DNA of 64,000 bases from Streptomyces galbus (GCF_005280195.1 NZ_SZPR01000030.1:1-64000); one strand, 5' to 3'; numbered from the stretch's first letter, positions 1-8,300 are shown. Notes: generated by a model not told the origin, from the letters alone. Numbers and translations are program-made.

Positions 1-2
1 GC

Positions 3-431
3 CACCTGCTCAACTACTGCGGACACGACACCGACCAGGACGACATCGACCGCGCCATCGGCCACACCACCGCCTACAACCGGGTGATCGGCAACAGCTA
101 CACCGCGTCGGTGTACCTGGGCGTGGCCGCACTGCTCGACCGCTCGGAGGACCTGACGGGCCGGCCCGTGGCGTTCCTCAGCTACGGCTCCGGCTCCGTC
201 GCCGAGTTCTTCGCCGGCACCGTCGTCGCCGGGTACAAGGACCATCTGCGCACCGAGGCCAACCGCGAGGCGATCGACCGGCGCAAGCCCGTCGACTACG
301 CCGGCTACCGGGAGCTGCACGAGCACAAGCTGCCGGCCGACGGCGGCGACCACGCCAACCCGGAGCAGACCACCGGCCCGTTCCGGCTGGCCGGCATCAG
401 CGGCCACAAGCGCATCTACACCAAGCGCTAG
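3..431 (+). CDS. mvaS: Hydroxymethylglutaryl-CoA synthase, C-terminal part (5' end outside window)
   Basis: This is the last 142 residues of HMG-CoA synthase, which condenses acetoacetyl-CoA with acetyl-CoA in the mevalonate pathway. The fragment carries the family C-terminal signatures IGNSYTASVYLG and YGSGSVAEFF and ends RLAGISGHKRIYTKR. From memory this closely resembles the HMGS of the Streptomyces sp. CL190 mevalonate cluster. The open frame runs from the left edge without a start, so the gene is cut by the window and not necessarily damaged. The next gene is an NphT7-type acetoacetyl-CoA synthase, the same order as at the 3' end of the CL190 cluster. Identity is firm; the rest of the cluster should lie to the left. 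Confidence 0.93.
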   Translation, partial: HLLNYCGHDTDQDDIDRAIGHTTAYNRVIGNSYTASVYLGVAALLDRSEDLTGRPVAFLSYGSGSVAEFFAGTVVAGYKDHLRTEANREAIDRRKPVDYAGYRELHEHKLPADGGDHANPEQTTGPFRLAGISGHKRIYTKR

Positions 432-570
432 ACGCCGAGGACGCGTCGAGCGTCTGGGGCCGGTGCGGGGGCGTCATGTGCGTCCGCTCCCGCGCCGGCC
501 CGTCACGGCCGCGCACCCGCCGGCCTTGTCGTACTGGAGTTCACAGACCATGTGAGGGGAGGGCAGCCGC

Positions 571-1584
571 GTGAACGACACCACCATCCACCGAACAGGC
601 AGCCCCATCAGGGACGTCAGGATCGTCGGTACGGGTGCCTGCGTGCCCGAGCGGATCGTCTCCAACGACGAGGTCGGCGCGCCGGCCGGAGTCGACGACG
701 CCTGGATCACCCGCAAGACCGCCATCCGGGAGCGGCGCTGGGCCGGGCCCGAGCAGGCCACGTCCGACCTGGCGACGGCCGCGGCCCGCGCCGCGATGAA
801 GTCGGCCGGCATCACCGCCGAGCAGCTCACCGTGATCGCGGTGGCCACGTCCACGCCGGACCGTCCGCAGCCGCCGACCGCGGCCTACGTCCAGCACAAC
901 CTCGGCGCGTCCGGCACGGCCGCCTTCGACGTCAACGCGGTGTGCTCCGGCACGGTGTTCGCGCTGTCCGCCGTCGGCAGCGTGATCCTGCGGCGCGGCG
1001 GCTACGCGCTGGTCATCGGCGCCGACGTGTACTCACGCATCCTCAACCCGGCCGACCGCAGGACGGTCGTGCTGTTCGGGGACGGCGCCGGGGCGATGGT
1101 CCTCGCCCCCACCACCGAGGGCCCGTCGGTCAAGCATGTCGCGCTGCACACCTTCGGCGAGCTGTCCGGGCTGATCCGGGTGCCGGCGGGCGGCAGCCGG
1201 CAGCCGCTGGACCAGGCCGCGCTCGACGCCGGGTTGCAGTACTTCGCGATGGACGGGCGGGAGGTGCGCCGCTTCGTCGTCGAGCAACTGCCGCAACTGG
1301 TCAAGGGGTTCCTCCACGAAGCCGGCGTGGAGGCCGCGGACATCAGTCACTTCATCCCGCACCAGGCCAACGGCATCATGCTCGACGAGGTCTTCGCCGA
1401 CCTGCACCTGCCGCGCGCCACCATGCACAAGACGGTGACCCACTACGGCAACACCGGCGCCGCCTCCATCCCGATCACTCTGGACGCGGCCGTCCGTGAG
1501 GGCCGCATCCGGCCGGGCGAGCTGGTCCTGATGGCCGGGTTCGGCGGGGGCATGGCCGCGAGTTTCGCCCTGGTGGAGTGGTGA
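571..1584 (+). CDS. nphT7: Acetoacetyl-CoA synthase (NphT7-type KAS III homologue)
   Basis: The 337-residue protein belongs to the KAS III fold. NphT7 condenses acetyl-CoA with malonyl-CoA, irreversibly forming acetoacetyl-CoA that feeds HMG-CoA synthase. The triad is Cys125 (in AVCSGT), His264 (in PHQANG) and Asn294 (in YGNTG). The stretches around VPERIVSNDEVGAPAGVDD and STPDRPQPPTAAYVQH match my recollection of CL190 NphT7 almost residue for residue, which separates it from ordinary FabH. The GTG at 571 follows a GAGGGGAGGG site at 555-563, and the N-terminus is about ten residues longer than I recall for NphT7. It lies 139 bases after mvaS on the same strand, so co-transcription is likely. 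A large hairpin at 1738-1798 closes the unit. Confidence 0.93.
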   Translation: MNDTTIHRTGSPIRDVRIVGTGACVPERIVSNDEVGAPAGVDDAWITRKTAIRERRWAGPEQATSDLATAAARAAMKSAGITAEQLTVIAVATSTPDRPQPPTAAYVQHNLGASGTAAFDVNAVCSGTVFALSAVGSVILRRGGYALVIGADVYSRILNPADRRTVVLFGDGAGAMVLAPTTEGPSVKHVALHTFGELSGLIRVPAGGSRQPLDQAALDAGLQYFAMDGREVRRFVVEQLPQLVKGFLHEAGVEAADISHFIPHQANGIMLDEVFADLHLPRATMHKTVTHYGNTGAASIPITLDAAVREGRIRPGELVLMAGFGGGMAASFALVEW

Positions 1585-1737
1585 GGCAGGCATGACCCTC
1601 GTCCCCGCGCTCCCGGGTCGAAGCCGTCCCGGCGGACCGGCGGTCGGGCCCGGGGCGCGGATGTGACCTGGCTGACCGGCGTCATGTGCTGCAGCGGGCC
1701 GCCGGGAAGAACTTCCACGACGACGGTGTGACCCCAC

Positions 1738-1798
1738 GGACCATCACGGCCGCCGGCCGTCAGCCCTGGCGGCTGACGGCCGGCGGCCGTGGTGGTCC
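1738..1798. terminator. Large hairpin, bidirectional terminator between convergent genes
   Basis: Two 28-base arms (1738-1765 and 1771-1798) pair with a single wobble position around the 5-base loop CTGGC. It sits between nphT7 and the convergent small gene ending at 1850, as expected of a shared terminator. There is no T-run, which is normal for Streptomyces. The rest of 1585-1849 holds no gene I can support. Confidence 0.75.
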
Positions 1799-1849
1799 GG
1801 TGGCCCCTGTGGTTCGGCGGCCCGAGGTGGCGCGGGGCCGCGGCGGAGG

Positions 1850-2140
1850 TCAGCTGCCCTCGGACGCCCGGTGTTCTTCGTAGCGCGCCGGCCACAGTTC
1901 GCGCAGGATCCGCAGTTCCTCCTCGGAGAGCGGAACGTCCTCGCGCACGCGTTCGGGGTGGGCGGGCGGCGGTCCTCCGGGGCGCTGGCGGGGCGACTGC
2001 TCCCGGTCGGCGTACTGCGCGGCGAAGGGATCGTGGGCGGCGCCGAAGTCGACCAGGGAGAGCCAGAGCTGTCGTACGAAGTAGTCCGACAGCGCCCGCC
2101 GACCGCCCCGAAAGAACCGCCTCACGTCCGCCTCCTCCAC
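1850..2140 (-). CDS. Small hypothetical protein, DUF6059-like
   Basis: A 96-residue acidic protein. A hydrophobic, aromatic N-terminal stretch (residues 10-35) is followed by a Pro/Arg-rich linker and a C-terminal motif HPERVREDVPLSEEE. This architecture resembles small actinobacterial proteins of the DUF6059 type, which I recall as having a GHPERL-x-PDVPLS motif, but I cannot confirm membership. The GTG at 2140 is preceded by a near-perfect Shine-Dalgarno, GGAGGAGGTGA, at 2151-2161. A GTG five codons inside also has a GGAGGAGG in front of it, so the start could be shorter. No function is assigned. Confidence 0.6.
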   Translation of the reverse strand: MEEADVRRFFRGGRRALSDYFVRQLWLSLVDFGAAHDPFAAQYADREQSPRQRPGGPPPAHPERVREDVPLSEEELRILRELWPARYEEHRASEGS

Positions 2141-2225
2141 CGTCGCTCGTCACCTCCTCCACAAGCTCCCAAGGTCCGCTCGCGGATCACTTGAGGGCGG
2201 CACGGGTGCGGCCGCGGGGGCGGGG

Positions 2226-2396
2226 TCAGTCGATGCCGCGGACGAGATGGGGCTCGCGCAGCTCGTCCTCGTCGATCCCCGCGAGCCGCAGCGGCGGAGC
2301 CCAGGACGGGGGCAGGTCCGCCCGTCCCTCCGCTGTCCTGCCGTCCTCCTCGGTGGTGTCGTACACCTGGTCCTCCTGCCGGGTCGAGTGATCCAT
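2226..2396 (-). CDS. Small acidic hypothetical protein (56 aa)
   Basis: The frame runs from an ATG (MDHSTRQEDQVYD...) to TGA and ends DELREPHLVRGID. The protein is strongly acidic with a Pro-rich centre (LPPSWAPPLRLAG). Third codon positions are mostly G/C, supporting real coding. There is no good ribosome site before the ATG. It lies upstream of the small gene at 1850-2140 on the same strand, 85 bases away. I do not recognise a family. Confidence 0.45.
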   Translation of the reverse strand: MDHSTRQEDQVYDTTEEDGRTAEGRADLPPSWAPPLRLAGIDEDELREPHLVRGID

Positions 2397-2561
2397 GTCA
2401 CGATGCCGGACGGCGGACGAGGAACCCTCGAAGAGCGGATGAACGGCGGTGGATGCCGATCACACGCCGGGCAGGGCGGCGTCTTCCGGTCCCCGCGCGA
2501 GCGCCCGCGCCCGCTCACCGTGCTGTACGCGCCCGGGGGCCCGGGTGCCACACTGGGAGGC

Positions 2562-2834
2562 GTGGCGGAGCCGGACCATCTCGACCAGCGGCTGGAGCGG
2601 GCCATCATCAGCCTGCTGGAGCGCCGCGCCGACACGGCGTCCATCTGCCCGTCCGACGCCGCACGCGCGGCCTACGAGGGCGACGACGACGGCTGGCGGG
2701 CCCTGATGGAACCGGTACGCCGGGCGGCCTGGCGTCTGGTGGAGGCCGGCGAGGTCGAGGTGACGCAGGCCGGGCGGCCCGTCGCGAAGACCGGGGCACG
2801 GGGACCCCTGCGCATTCGTCGGGTCCGCCGGTAG
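2562..2834 (+). CDS. DUF3253 domain protein
   Basis: About 90 residues covering one DUF3253 domain. Visible family features are a helix LDQRLERAIISLLE, the pair SICPSDAAR, WRALMEPVRRAA, and a C-terminal strand segment EVTQAGRPV followed by ARGPLRIRR. The fold is winged-helix-like and small. The role of the family is unknown; it is usually found as a single-domain cytoplasmic protein in actinobacteria and proteobacteria. The start is uncertain. I chose GTG 2562 because the domain begins directly after it, but the GGGAGG in front is only one base away. The frame stays open upstream to 2247 with no conserved sequence. Confidence 0.7.
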   Translation: MAEPDHLDQRLERAIISLLERRADTASICPSDAARAAYEGDDDGWRALMEPVRRAAWRLVEAGEVEVTQAGRPVAKTGARGPLRIRRVRR

Positions 2835-2917
2835 CCGGGGCGCCGGCCGGACGGTCCCTTCCGGGCGCGGGGTGCTCAGCGTCGCCGGACCCGCCTGGCT
2901 GCGGGACACACCGGCCT

Positions 2918-3814
2918 CTACCGGACGGCTGAGCCGTCCCCGTGACGGACGGGGCAGCCGCGCAGCCCGGGGACGGGCCGGGTGCCCAGCTCGTCCAGGC
3001 GGTAGCCGTCCGGGTAGCTCTTGATCTCCCGGTTCTGGCGTGCGTGGTGCGGCCGGCGGCGCGGGGGCAGCAGGCGGACCAGCCGTCCCCGCGTGCGTAC
3101 GGCCCGTCGTACCAGGGCGCGTGCGGCGGGGCCGGGAGGTGGGTAGCGGAACGCCTCCAGGAGCGGGTCGTCGAGCAGGGCGAGGGTCGAGGCGCGCAGG
3201 AGGGGCGCGAGGGGGCTGGGGTACCAGGAGGCCATGAGGTCGAGCGTGGCGTCCGCGACGCGGCGCGCGTCCGCGTCCCAGGCGAAGTGGGCGGCCTCGT
3301 AGGCGTCGAGGCAGTCCTCGAACTCCTCGTAGGTCTGCGGGACGTCCTTGATGCCCATGTGCCGTCCGAGTGTGCGGTAGTGGACGGCGGAGGCGACCGT
3401 CTCGTGCCGGGAGAGCCTGCGCCACCCGTAGGCGTCGATCCAGCGCTTGGGCACGACGACGAACGTGCACAGCACGTAGCGCATGTCGTCGTCGCCGATG
3501 TCGTAGGCGCGGTGCATCTGGTTGATGCGCCGGATCGCGGTGCGGGCTTCCCGGCTGTCGAAGCCGTGCTCGATGACGGCGTCGAGGAGCAGCGCGGTGT
3601 CGTCGTAGCGCTTTTGTGTGCGGTCCGTGAGTTCGGCGGTCGTGGCGAGCAGGCGGCCGATGCTCGGTACCGCGTAGGTGCGGTAGAGCGCCAGTTCCAG
3701 GGCTCGGGTGGTGTCCCAGGGGAACTCGTAGGCGGTGGTGAGGAGGTAGATCTCCGAGGCCTGCTCGTAGGGGTCCATCCGCCGGATCTGTGCCAGCCGT
3801 GCGAAGCGCTCCAC
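2918..3814 (-). CDS. MpaB-type oxygenase (DUF2236 family)
   Basis: A 298-residue protein of the MpaB/latex-clearing-protein superfamily (DUF2236), helical proteins that often bind haem and cleave or oxidise lipophilic substrates. The family pattern is seen in the segment YLLTTAYEFPWDTTRALE, the helix RINQMHRAYDIGDDDMRY with a conserved His, and the following KRWIDAYGWR. The C-terminal third is Arg/Pro-rich and less conserved. The GTG at 3814 has GGGGGAGGG five bases upstream; the frame is open further upstream only because it runs through the next gene. It starts 35 bases after the HEAT-repeat gene ending at 3850 on the same strand, so the two probably form one unit. Substrate unknown. Confidence 0.75.
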   Translation of the reverse strand: MERFARLAQIRRMDPYEQASEIYLLTTAYEFPWDTTRALELALYRTYAVPSIGRLLATTAELTDRTQKRYDDTALLLDAVIEHGFDSREARTAIRRINQMHRAYDIGDDDMRYVLCTFVVVPKRWIDAYGWRRLSRHETVASAVHYRTLGRHMGIKDVPQTYEEFEDCLDAYEAAHFAWDADARRVADATLDLMASWYPSPLAPLLRASTLALLDDPLLEAFRYPPPGPAARALVRRAVRTRGRLVRLLPPRRRPHHARQNREIKSYPDGYRLDELGTRPVPGLRGCPVRHGDGSAVR

Positions 3815-3849
3815 CGGGCCCTCCCCCTTCTGCCACCGAAGTGCCCACT

Positions 3850-5223
3850 CTACGTCCAGTGACAGCAGGCGGACGGACGGTCGCCGTCGGCGGCCACGCC
3901 GGCCAGCACCTCGGGCACCCGCCGGGGGAACCGCGGGAGCACGGCCAGCAGTTCGGGGACCGCGGAGCGGGCCTGCGGCCCCCAGTGTGCGAGGAGCCCC
4001 AAGAGGTACACCGCTTCCTCCTCCCCCACGCCGTCCGCGACCAGACGCGTGCGGACCGCCCGCAGCAGTGCGGGATCGCAGGCGAGCGGCCGGACGGAGC
4101 GGATCCGTCCGCCGGCCTCGGACACGACCGTCGCCGCCAGGGCCCGCGGCCGGTCCGGGAGGTGCCGCGCGAGGAGGGCCGTCGCCTCGGGGACGTCCGC
4201 GGCGATCAGGACCGACAGGGCCCGGTCGGCGAGGACGTCGTCCTCGCCGGACGCCAGGTGTACGAGCTCCCGCGCGACGGCGTCGTCCTCCTTGCGCCAT
4301 GCGTTCACGAGGAGATCCGCCGCCGTCCCCGGATCGTCGACAAGGGCGAGGAGGTCCGGCAGCAGGCGCAGCCGGACCTCCGGCCTGTGTTCTGCCAGCG
4401 TCCTGGCGCCCCACACGGCCTCCTTGCGCGCGCCGGCCCCGTCCTCGCCCTCGGTGCGCAGCGCCGCGGTGACCACGTCCATGGCGTCACCGGGACGCCC
4501 CCGTTCCACGAGCCGTTCGACGAGGTCGGGGAAGGGGTCGGTGAGCCAGGGGGTCCGGCCGATACGGTCGCTCGCCGGCAGCAGGGAGACCGTCACGGCG
4601 GTCAGTTCGGCCGTCCAGGCAAGGCCGGTGTCCGGGAGGACGACCAGGGCGGCGATCCGCACCTCGTCGGGCCGGCCGGCGGCCAGGGCCGTGGGCATCA
4701 GGCGGCGGGCCGACAGCGCGTCGAGCAGCGCGATGCCGAACAGCACGTCCCGCCGTACGCAGGGTTCGTCCTCCCTCTCCCAGCGGGCGGCCAGCGCCCG
4801 ACCGGAGTTCTCTGGGCTGCGGCACTGGGCCACCGCCCAGACGGCGAGCTGGCGCACCTCGGCCTCCTCGTGCGCCAACAGAGGCAGCAGGAGCGGAAGT
4901 TGGGCGGTGACCGAGGCGCGGGCGGCACCCGGGGGGATGCCCTTCTCCTGGTCGGAGGCGGCGACGGAGCCGAGGAAGAAGAGCAGGGCCGAAGTCCGCA
5001 GACCGGCCGCGCACAGCCGGGCGATCCAGGGCACCGCCTGGACGGTGGCGGGTGTCGCGGTGCTGCCCAGGTCCAGCAACAGCCCGTAGAGATCTTCGAG
5101 GGCTTCTTGCGAGGTGTCGACGTCCGTGGACGCCAGCGCCCGCAGCACGCCGGGGAGTTCGCCCACCCCGTACCGCTCCCACGGCACGCGGTCGAACCCG
5201 TCTGCTTCCCGCCCGACGTCCAT
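3850..5223 (-). CDS. HEAT-repeat protein
   Basis: A 457-residue, Leu/Ala/Asp-rich alpha-solenoid. Helical pairs recur about every 35-45 residues (for example LLPLLAHEEAEVRQLAVWAV, and RDVLFGIALLDALS later), and Pro-Glu/Asp turns separate them, which is typical of HEAT-type repeats that form protein-binding scaffolds. There is no signal peptide and no catalytic motif. The ATG at 5223 opens MDVGREADGFDRVPW. It precedes the MpaB-like gene at short distance. Streptomyces carry many such proteins of unknown role; none is assigned here. Confidence 0.75.
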   Translation of the reverse strand: MDVGREADGFDRVPWERYGVGELPGVLRALASTDVDTSQEALEDLYGLLLDLGSTATPATVQAVPWIARLCAAGLRTSALLFFLGSVAASDQEKGIPPGAARASVTAQLPLLLPLLAHEEAEVRQLAVWAVAQCRSPENSGRALAARWEREDEPCVRRDVLFGIALLDALSARRLMPTALAAGRPDEVRIAALVVLPDTGLAWTAELTAVTVSLLPASDRIGRTPWLTDPFPDLVERLVERGRPGDAMDVVTAALRTEGEDGAGARKEAVWGARTLAEHRPEVRLRLLPDLLALVDDPGTAADLLVNAWRKEDDAVARELVHLASGEDDVLADRALSVLIAADVPEATALLARHLPDRPRALAATVVSEAGGRIRSVRPLACDPALLRAVRTRLVADGVGEEEAVYLLGLLAHWGPQARSAVPELLAVLPRFPRRVPEVLAGVAADGDRPSACCHWT

Positions 5224-5514
5224 TTCGCGATCCTAGCCACGGCCGGCCCGCCGCCTGAGTCCCGGTGTCGCCGGAAGCATCTCCCCGTCCTGCGAAGGCC
5301 GTTGCGGCCCCGGCGCCGAACACGCATTCCCTTGCCCGGCCCGGCATGGAGGAGTTCACTGGTGTGATGCCGGCCTTGGTGGCGACGTTGACGGGCTTCT
5401 GGCCCTCGCGCCGCGTGTATCTCTTCGACGGTTTCTGTAGCCGGGCCTCGTGAGCGCGCCGCGCGCCCTCACCCCCGTCCGTGCCCTCCCCGTACGAGAG
5501 AACCGAGGTCCGTC
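5224..5514. other. Intergenic region between divergent genes
   Basis: About 290 bases separate the divergent HEAT-repeat gene and carbonic anhydrase. Short open frames are present on both strands, including a 36-codon plus-strand one from 5346 ending DGFCSRAS, but none has a ribosome site or recognisable homology. No clear promoter or repeat was identified. Confidence 0.4.
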
Positions 5515-6003
5515 ATGTCCGTCACCGATGAGCTGCTCGCCAACAACGCCCGCTACGCCGAGACCTTCTCCGGCCCGCTCCCGCTGCCGCCCTCCCGCCG
5601 ACTGGCCGTCGTGGCCTGCATGGACGCCCGGCTGAACGTCTACGCGATCCTCGGCCTGAACGACGGCGAGGCGCACGTCATCCGCAACGCCGGCGGGGTG
5701 GTGACCCAGGACGAGATCCGCTCGCTCGCCATCAGCCAGCGCCTCCTGGGCACCGAGGAGATCATCCTCATCCACCACACCGACTGCGGCATGCTGACGT
5801 TCACCGACGACGCGTTCAAGGACGCGGTCCAGAAGGACACCGGGATCCGTCCGCCCTGGGCGGTCGAGGCGTTCCCCGACCTGGAGGAGGACGTGCGGCA
5901 GTCCGTCGCGCGCATCAAGGCCGATCCCTTCGTCGTCCACAAGGACCGCGTCCGCGGTTTCGTCTTCGACGTGGCGACGGGCAGGCTCACGGAAGTCCGC
6001 TGA
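5515..6003 (+). CDS. Beta-class carbonic anhydrase
   Basis: The 162-residue cytoplasmic enzyme hydrates CO2 to bicarbonate. Zinc ligands are plain: Cys35 (in VACMDAR, with Asp37/Arg39 forming the catalytic dyad) and His88/Cys91 (in HHTDCGM). Sequence and length closely follow the Mycobacterium tuberculosis Rv1284 type as I remember it, including HVIRNAGG, SLAISQRLLGT and the end RGFVFDVATG. It is preceded by GAGAACCGAGGTCCGTC, giving an AGG-type site. It stands alone between a divergent gene and a convergent DksA-like gene. Bicarbonate supply for carboxylases is the expected role. Confidence 0.95.
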   Translation: MSVTDELLANNARYAETFSGPLPLPPSRRLAVVACMDARLNVYAILGLNDGEAHVIRNAGGVVTQDEIRSLAISQRLLGTEEIILIHHTDCGMLTFTDDAFKDAVQKDTGIRPPWAVEAFPDLEEDVRQSVARIKADPFVVHKDRVRGFVFDVATGRLTEVR

Positions 6004-6060
6004 CCGGATTCCCGACGCACCGGGGGCGCGCCCCCGGTGCGCACGCGGGCCCCGCGCGCT

Positions 6061-6447
6061 TCAACGAGCCGCAGACGCGCAGCGTACGCAGGTTCTCGCC
6101 GCCGGGCGGACCTCGAGGCGCCCCGCCGGGATCGGCTCACCGCACTGCTCGCAGCGCCCGTAGTCGCCTGCCTCCCATCGCTCCAGGGCCTGGTCGAGAT
6201 CGTGCAGATGCTCGCGCGCCTGGGACAGCAGGGCGGCGACGTGCGCCCGCTCGAAGGCCGTGCTCGCCCCCTCCGGGTCGTGCTCGTCGTCGATGGCCAC
6301 CAGGGCGTTCGCCGCGACGATCCCTTCGTACTCACGGCTCAGGGCGGATATCTGCTGCAGTGTGCCGGCGCGGTCGGCCGCCAGCGCCGCACGGATCGCC
6401 TCGGCCTGAGGCGGGGGAAAGGCGGCATTGCCGGAGGGATCACTCAT
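6061..6447 (-). CDS. DksA/TraR-family zinc-finger protein
   Basis: A 128-residue protein with a long helical coiled-coil region (residues 12-92) followed by a C4 zinc finger: Cys99-x2-Cys102 and Cys120-x2-Cys123, with the family residues GDYGRCEQCGEPIP. DksA/TraR proteins enter the secondary channel of RNA polymerase and alter stress and stringent transcription. Actinobacterial members are often called RNA polymerase-binding transcription factors. The ATG at 6447 gives a protein of family length; the frame is open far upstream only by chance. It is convergent with carbonic anhydrase, and the small gene at 6494-6730 lies 46 bases upstream on the same strand. Confidence 0.88.
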   Translation of the reverse strand: MSDPSGNAAFPPPQAEAIRAALAADRAGTLQQISALSREYEGIVAANALVAIDDEHDPEGASTAFERAHVAALLSQAREHLHDLDQALERWEAGDYGRCEQCGEPIPAGRLEVRPAARTCVRCASAAR

Positions 6448-6493
6448 AGGGGAGGAAACCTCTTCACCCCGGCTGCGATTCCCGGTCGCCCCG

Positions 6494-6730
6494 TCACGCG
6501 GCCCGTACGGCCCCGTGGGCGCGGGCCAGGTGGCGCAGCTCGGTGCGCGCCGTGGGTGCCGAGGGGACGGTCTGCCAGTAGGGGTGCCACCACAGCCGTA
6601 CGGACAGGCGCAGCAGGCGGCGGCGCAGGGCGGCGGTGTCGCGGGGGTGGGGTGCGGCGAGTGCCTGGTAGGTGGTGTTCCAGGCGGCTTGCGTCCGCAC
6701 CAGGTCGTCGGGGAAGTCGGTCGCATCCAT
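6494..6730 (-). CDS. Conserved hypothetical small protein (78 aa)
   Basis: A 78-residue cytoplasmic protein (MDATDFPDDLVRTQ...) with an all-helix look, an aromatic core (VRLWWHPYWQTV) and basic residues throughout. I recall similar short proteins encoded widely in Streptomyces but know no function. It probably shares a transcript with the DksA-like gene 46 bases downstream. It is divergent from the hemerythrin gene. Confidence 0.65.
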   Translation of the reverse strand: MDATDFPDDLVRTQAAWNTTYQALAAPHPRDTAALRRRLLRLSVRLWWHPYWQTVPSAPTARTELRHLARAHGAVRAA

Positions 6731-6792
6731 ACCGGCATTAGATCACTTGTTCGAATTCTCTGTCGCGTCGGCCGGGCAGGGGTGGTGCGGAC

Positions 6793-6818
6793 CGTCCCCT
6801 GCGCTCGCGCAGGGGACG
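6793..6818. promoter_or_regulatory. Perfect 11-bp hairpin in divergent intergenic region
   Basis: The arms CGTCCCCTGCG (6793-6803) and its exact complement (6808-6818) flank a CTCG loop and are followed by AAAAGG. It lies between divergent genes, so it cannot be an ordinary end-of-gene terminator. It may act in the leader of the hemerythrin gene, block read-through, or be an operator. The rest of 6731-6942 shows an A/G-rich stretch, GAGGGTAAGGGGTAGGG, ahead of the hemerythrin start. Confidence 0.4.
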
Positions 6819-6942
6819 AAAAGGGGCGCCACCCGGACGGGGGACGTTCTCCCCGGTCCGCTGCCCGGGGGCCATCAATGCAGGCGGTGAGGGTAAGGGG
6901 TAGGGACCACCGACCGCTCGCAGGGAAGAAAGGTGCCCCGCC

Positions 6943-7434
6943 ATGTCCCAGGCACAGGACGTCGTCGAGCTCATCCTCCAGGACCACCGGCGCATGGAGG
7001 ACCTGTTCCGTCTGATGCGCAGCGTCGAGGCGGACCGTGCTGCCGCGCTGGAGGAGTTCGCCGACCTGCTGGTCGCCCATGCGCTGGCCGAGGAGGCCAA
7101 GGTCTACCCCGCCCTGAAGAGGTACAAGAACATCGACGACGAAGAGGTCGAGCACGGCGAGCACGAGCACGACGAGGGCAACGAGGCCCTGCTGGCCCTC
7201 CTGGAGGTGGAGGAGGTCGGCTCCGAGGAGTGGGACTCCAAGCTGGAGGAACTGGTGGAGGCCGTCACCCACCACGCCGACGAGGAGGAACGCACCATCC
7301 TCAACGGTGCGCGCGAGAACGTGGCCATGGAGCGGCGTGCGGAACTGGGAGCGGCGTTCCTTCAGGAGCGCGAGCGTCAGCTGAAGGCGGGCTGCGGCTC
7401 GGTCGACAACGTGCGCCGCATCGTGAAGTCCTGA
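6943..7434 (+). CDS. Hemerythrin HHE domain protein
   Basis: A 163-residue cytoplasmic four-helix protein of the hemerythrin/HHE family, which binds a di-iron centre and senses or scavenges O2 or NO. Candidate ligands recur at the expected helices: DHRRMEDL (His15), VAHALAEEAKVYP (residues 45-57), EHEHDEGNEALL and VTHHADEEERTI. It has an acidic middle and a basic tail. The ATG follows GGGAAGAAAGG. A 14-bp hairpin at 7454-7487 ends the transcript. Nearby SRPBCC and molybdopterin oxidoreductase genes suggest a redox-stress neighbourhood. Confidence 0.88.
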   Translation: MSQAQDVVELILQDHRRMEDLFRLMRSVEADRAAALEEFADLLVAHALAEEAKVYPALKRYKNIDDEEVEHGEHEHDEGNEALLALLEVEEVGSEEWDSKLEELVEAVTHHADEEERTILNGARENVAMERRAELGAAFLQERERQLKAGCGSVDNVRRIVKS

Positions 7435-7453
7435 CCGCCTCGCACAGCGGGGT

Positions 7454-7487
7454 CCCGCCGGCCGGCGTCCTGACGCCGGCTGGCGGG
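7454..7487 (+). terminator. Hairpin terminator after hemerythrin gene
   Basis: The 14-base arms CCCGCCGGCCGGCG and CGCCGGCTGGCGGG pair with one wobble around a six-base loop, starting 20 bases after the stop codon. There is no T-run, as usual in this genus. The remainder of 7488-7706 is GC-rich and holds nothing else I can support. Confidence 0.65.
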
Positions 7488-7706
7488 TGGCCGGGGGCCG
7501 GGGTGAAGCTGGAGGTGTCCGCCGGGCACCGGAAGCAGTCCGTGACCGGCGTTCCTCTCGGGCCCCGGGCGGCGGTGTCCTCCTCGCGGCCGGGGCCGCG
7601 CGCGGGTGACTCGAAACCCGGGATCGGGGAACCGGAAGGGGTGCCCTGACCCATGCGGGCGGGCCGGGTGCCCGAACGCCCCGGCCTTCCCACCGGAAGA
7701 AGGACC

Positions 7707-8300
7707 ATGATGGCGCACGAAGAGGACGACGGGCCCACCGAAGGCGGCGTCACCCGCCGCCGCCCGCTGCGTGAGTGGCACGTCGAGGAGACGGTCGAGG
7801 CCGCGGTGCCGGTGCGCACGGCCTACAACCAGTGGACGCAGTTCAAAACGTTCCCGCGCTTCTCGGCCGTGGTGCACGACGTCGAGCAGGTCAGGCCCAC
7901 CGTCACCGCCTGGACCATCGGCTACGGCCCGCTGCGCCACCGTTTCTGCGTCGAGATCGTGGAGCAGGACCCCGACGCCTACCTGGCCTGGCGCGGCCTG
8001 GAGCAGAACCCCACCCACGAGGGCGAGGTCGAGTTCCGGCCCACCGGGTCCGGCGGCACCGCCATCACGGTCCGGATGCTTCTGCGGCCGCACGGGGCCG
8101 CGCAGGTCCTCGCCCGCTCCCCCGCGGTCACGGGGCTGGCCGCCCGGCTGGTGCGCGCCGAACTGGTCCACTTCCAGCACTTCATCGAGGGGCTCGGCCA
8201 GGAGGGCGGCGCCTGGCGCGGCACCATCCGCAACGGCCGCGTCCAGCACGACACCCCGGAACCGCCCAGGAGCCGTGTCGCCCAGTGGCCCGTCGGCTGA
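7707..8300 (+). CDS. SRPBCC-family (polyketide cyclase/dehydrase-like) protein
   Basis: A 197-residue START/Bet v1-fold protein. The core runs from EWHVEETVEAAVPVRTAYNQ (residues 25-45) through W-Q-F-K-T-F-P-R-F to the C-terminal helix VHFQHFIEGLG, the usual layout of small ligand-binding SRPBCC domains. No catalytic residues can be named. The ATG pair at 7707/7710 follows GGAAGAAGGA. The frame extends upstream to 7653 without conserved sequence, so this start is preferred. The fdhF-like gene begins 38 bases downstream, so the two are likely co-transcribed. Confidence 0.75.
   Translation: MMAHEEDDGPTEGGVTRRRPLREWHVEETVEAAVPVRTAYNQWTQFKTFPRFSAVVHDVEQVRPTVTAWTIGYGPLRHRFCVEIVEQDPDAYLAWRGLEQNPTHEGEVEFRPTGSGGTAITVRMLLRPHGAAQVLARSPAVTGLAARLVRAELVHFQHFIEGLGQEGGAWRGTIRNGRVQHDTPEPPRSRVAQWPVG

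Noticed and set aside
5346..5453. A 36-codon plus-strand frame in the 5224-5514 gap, considered as a transposase fragment
   Set aside because: No ribosome site, no recognisable transposase motif, no terminal repeats.
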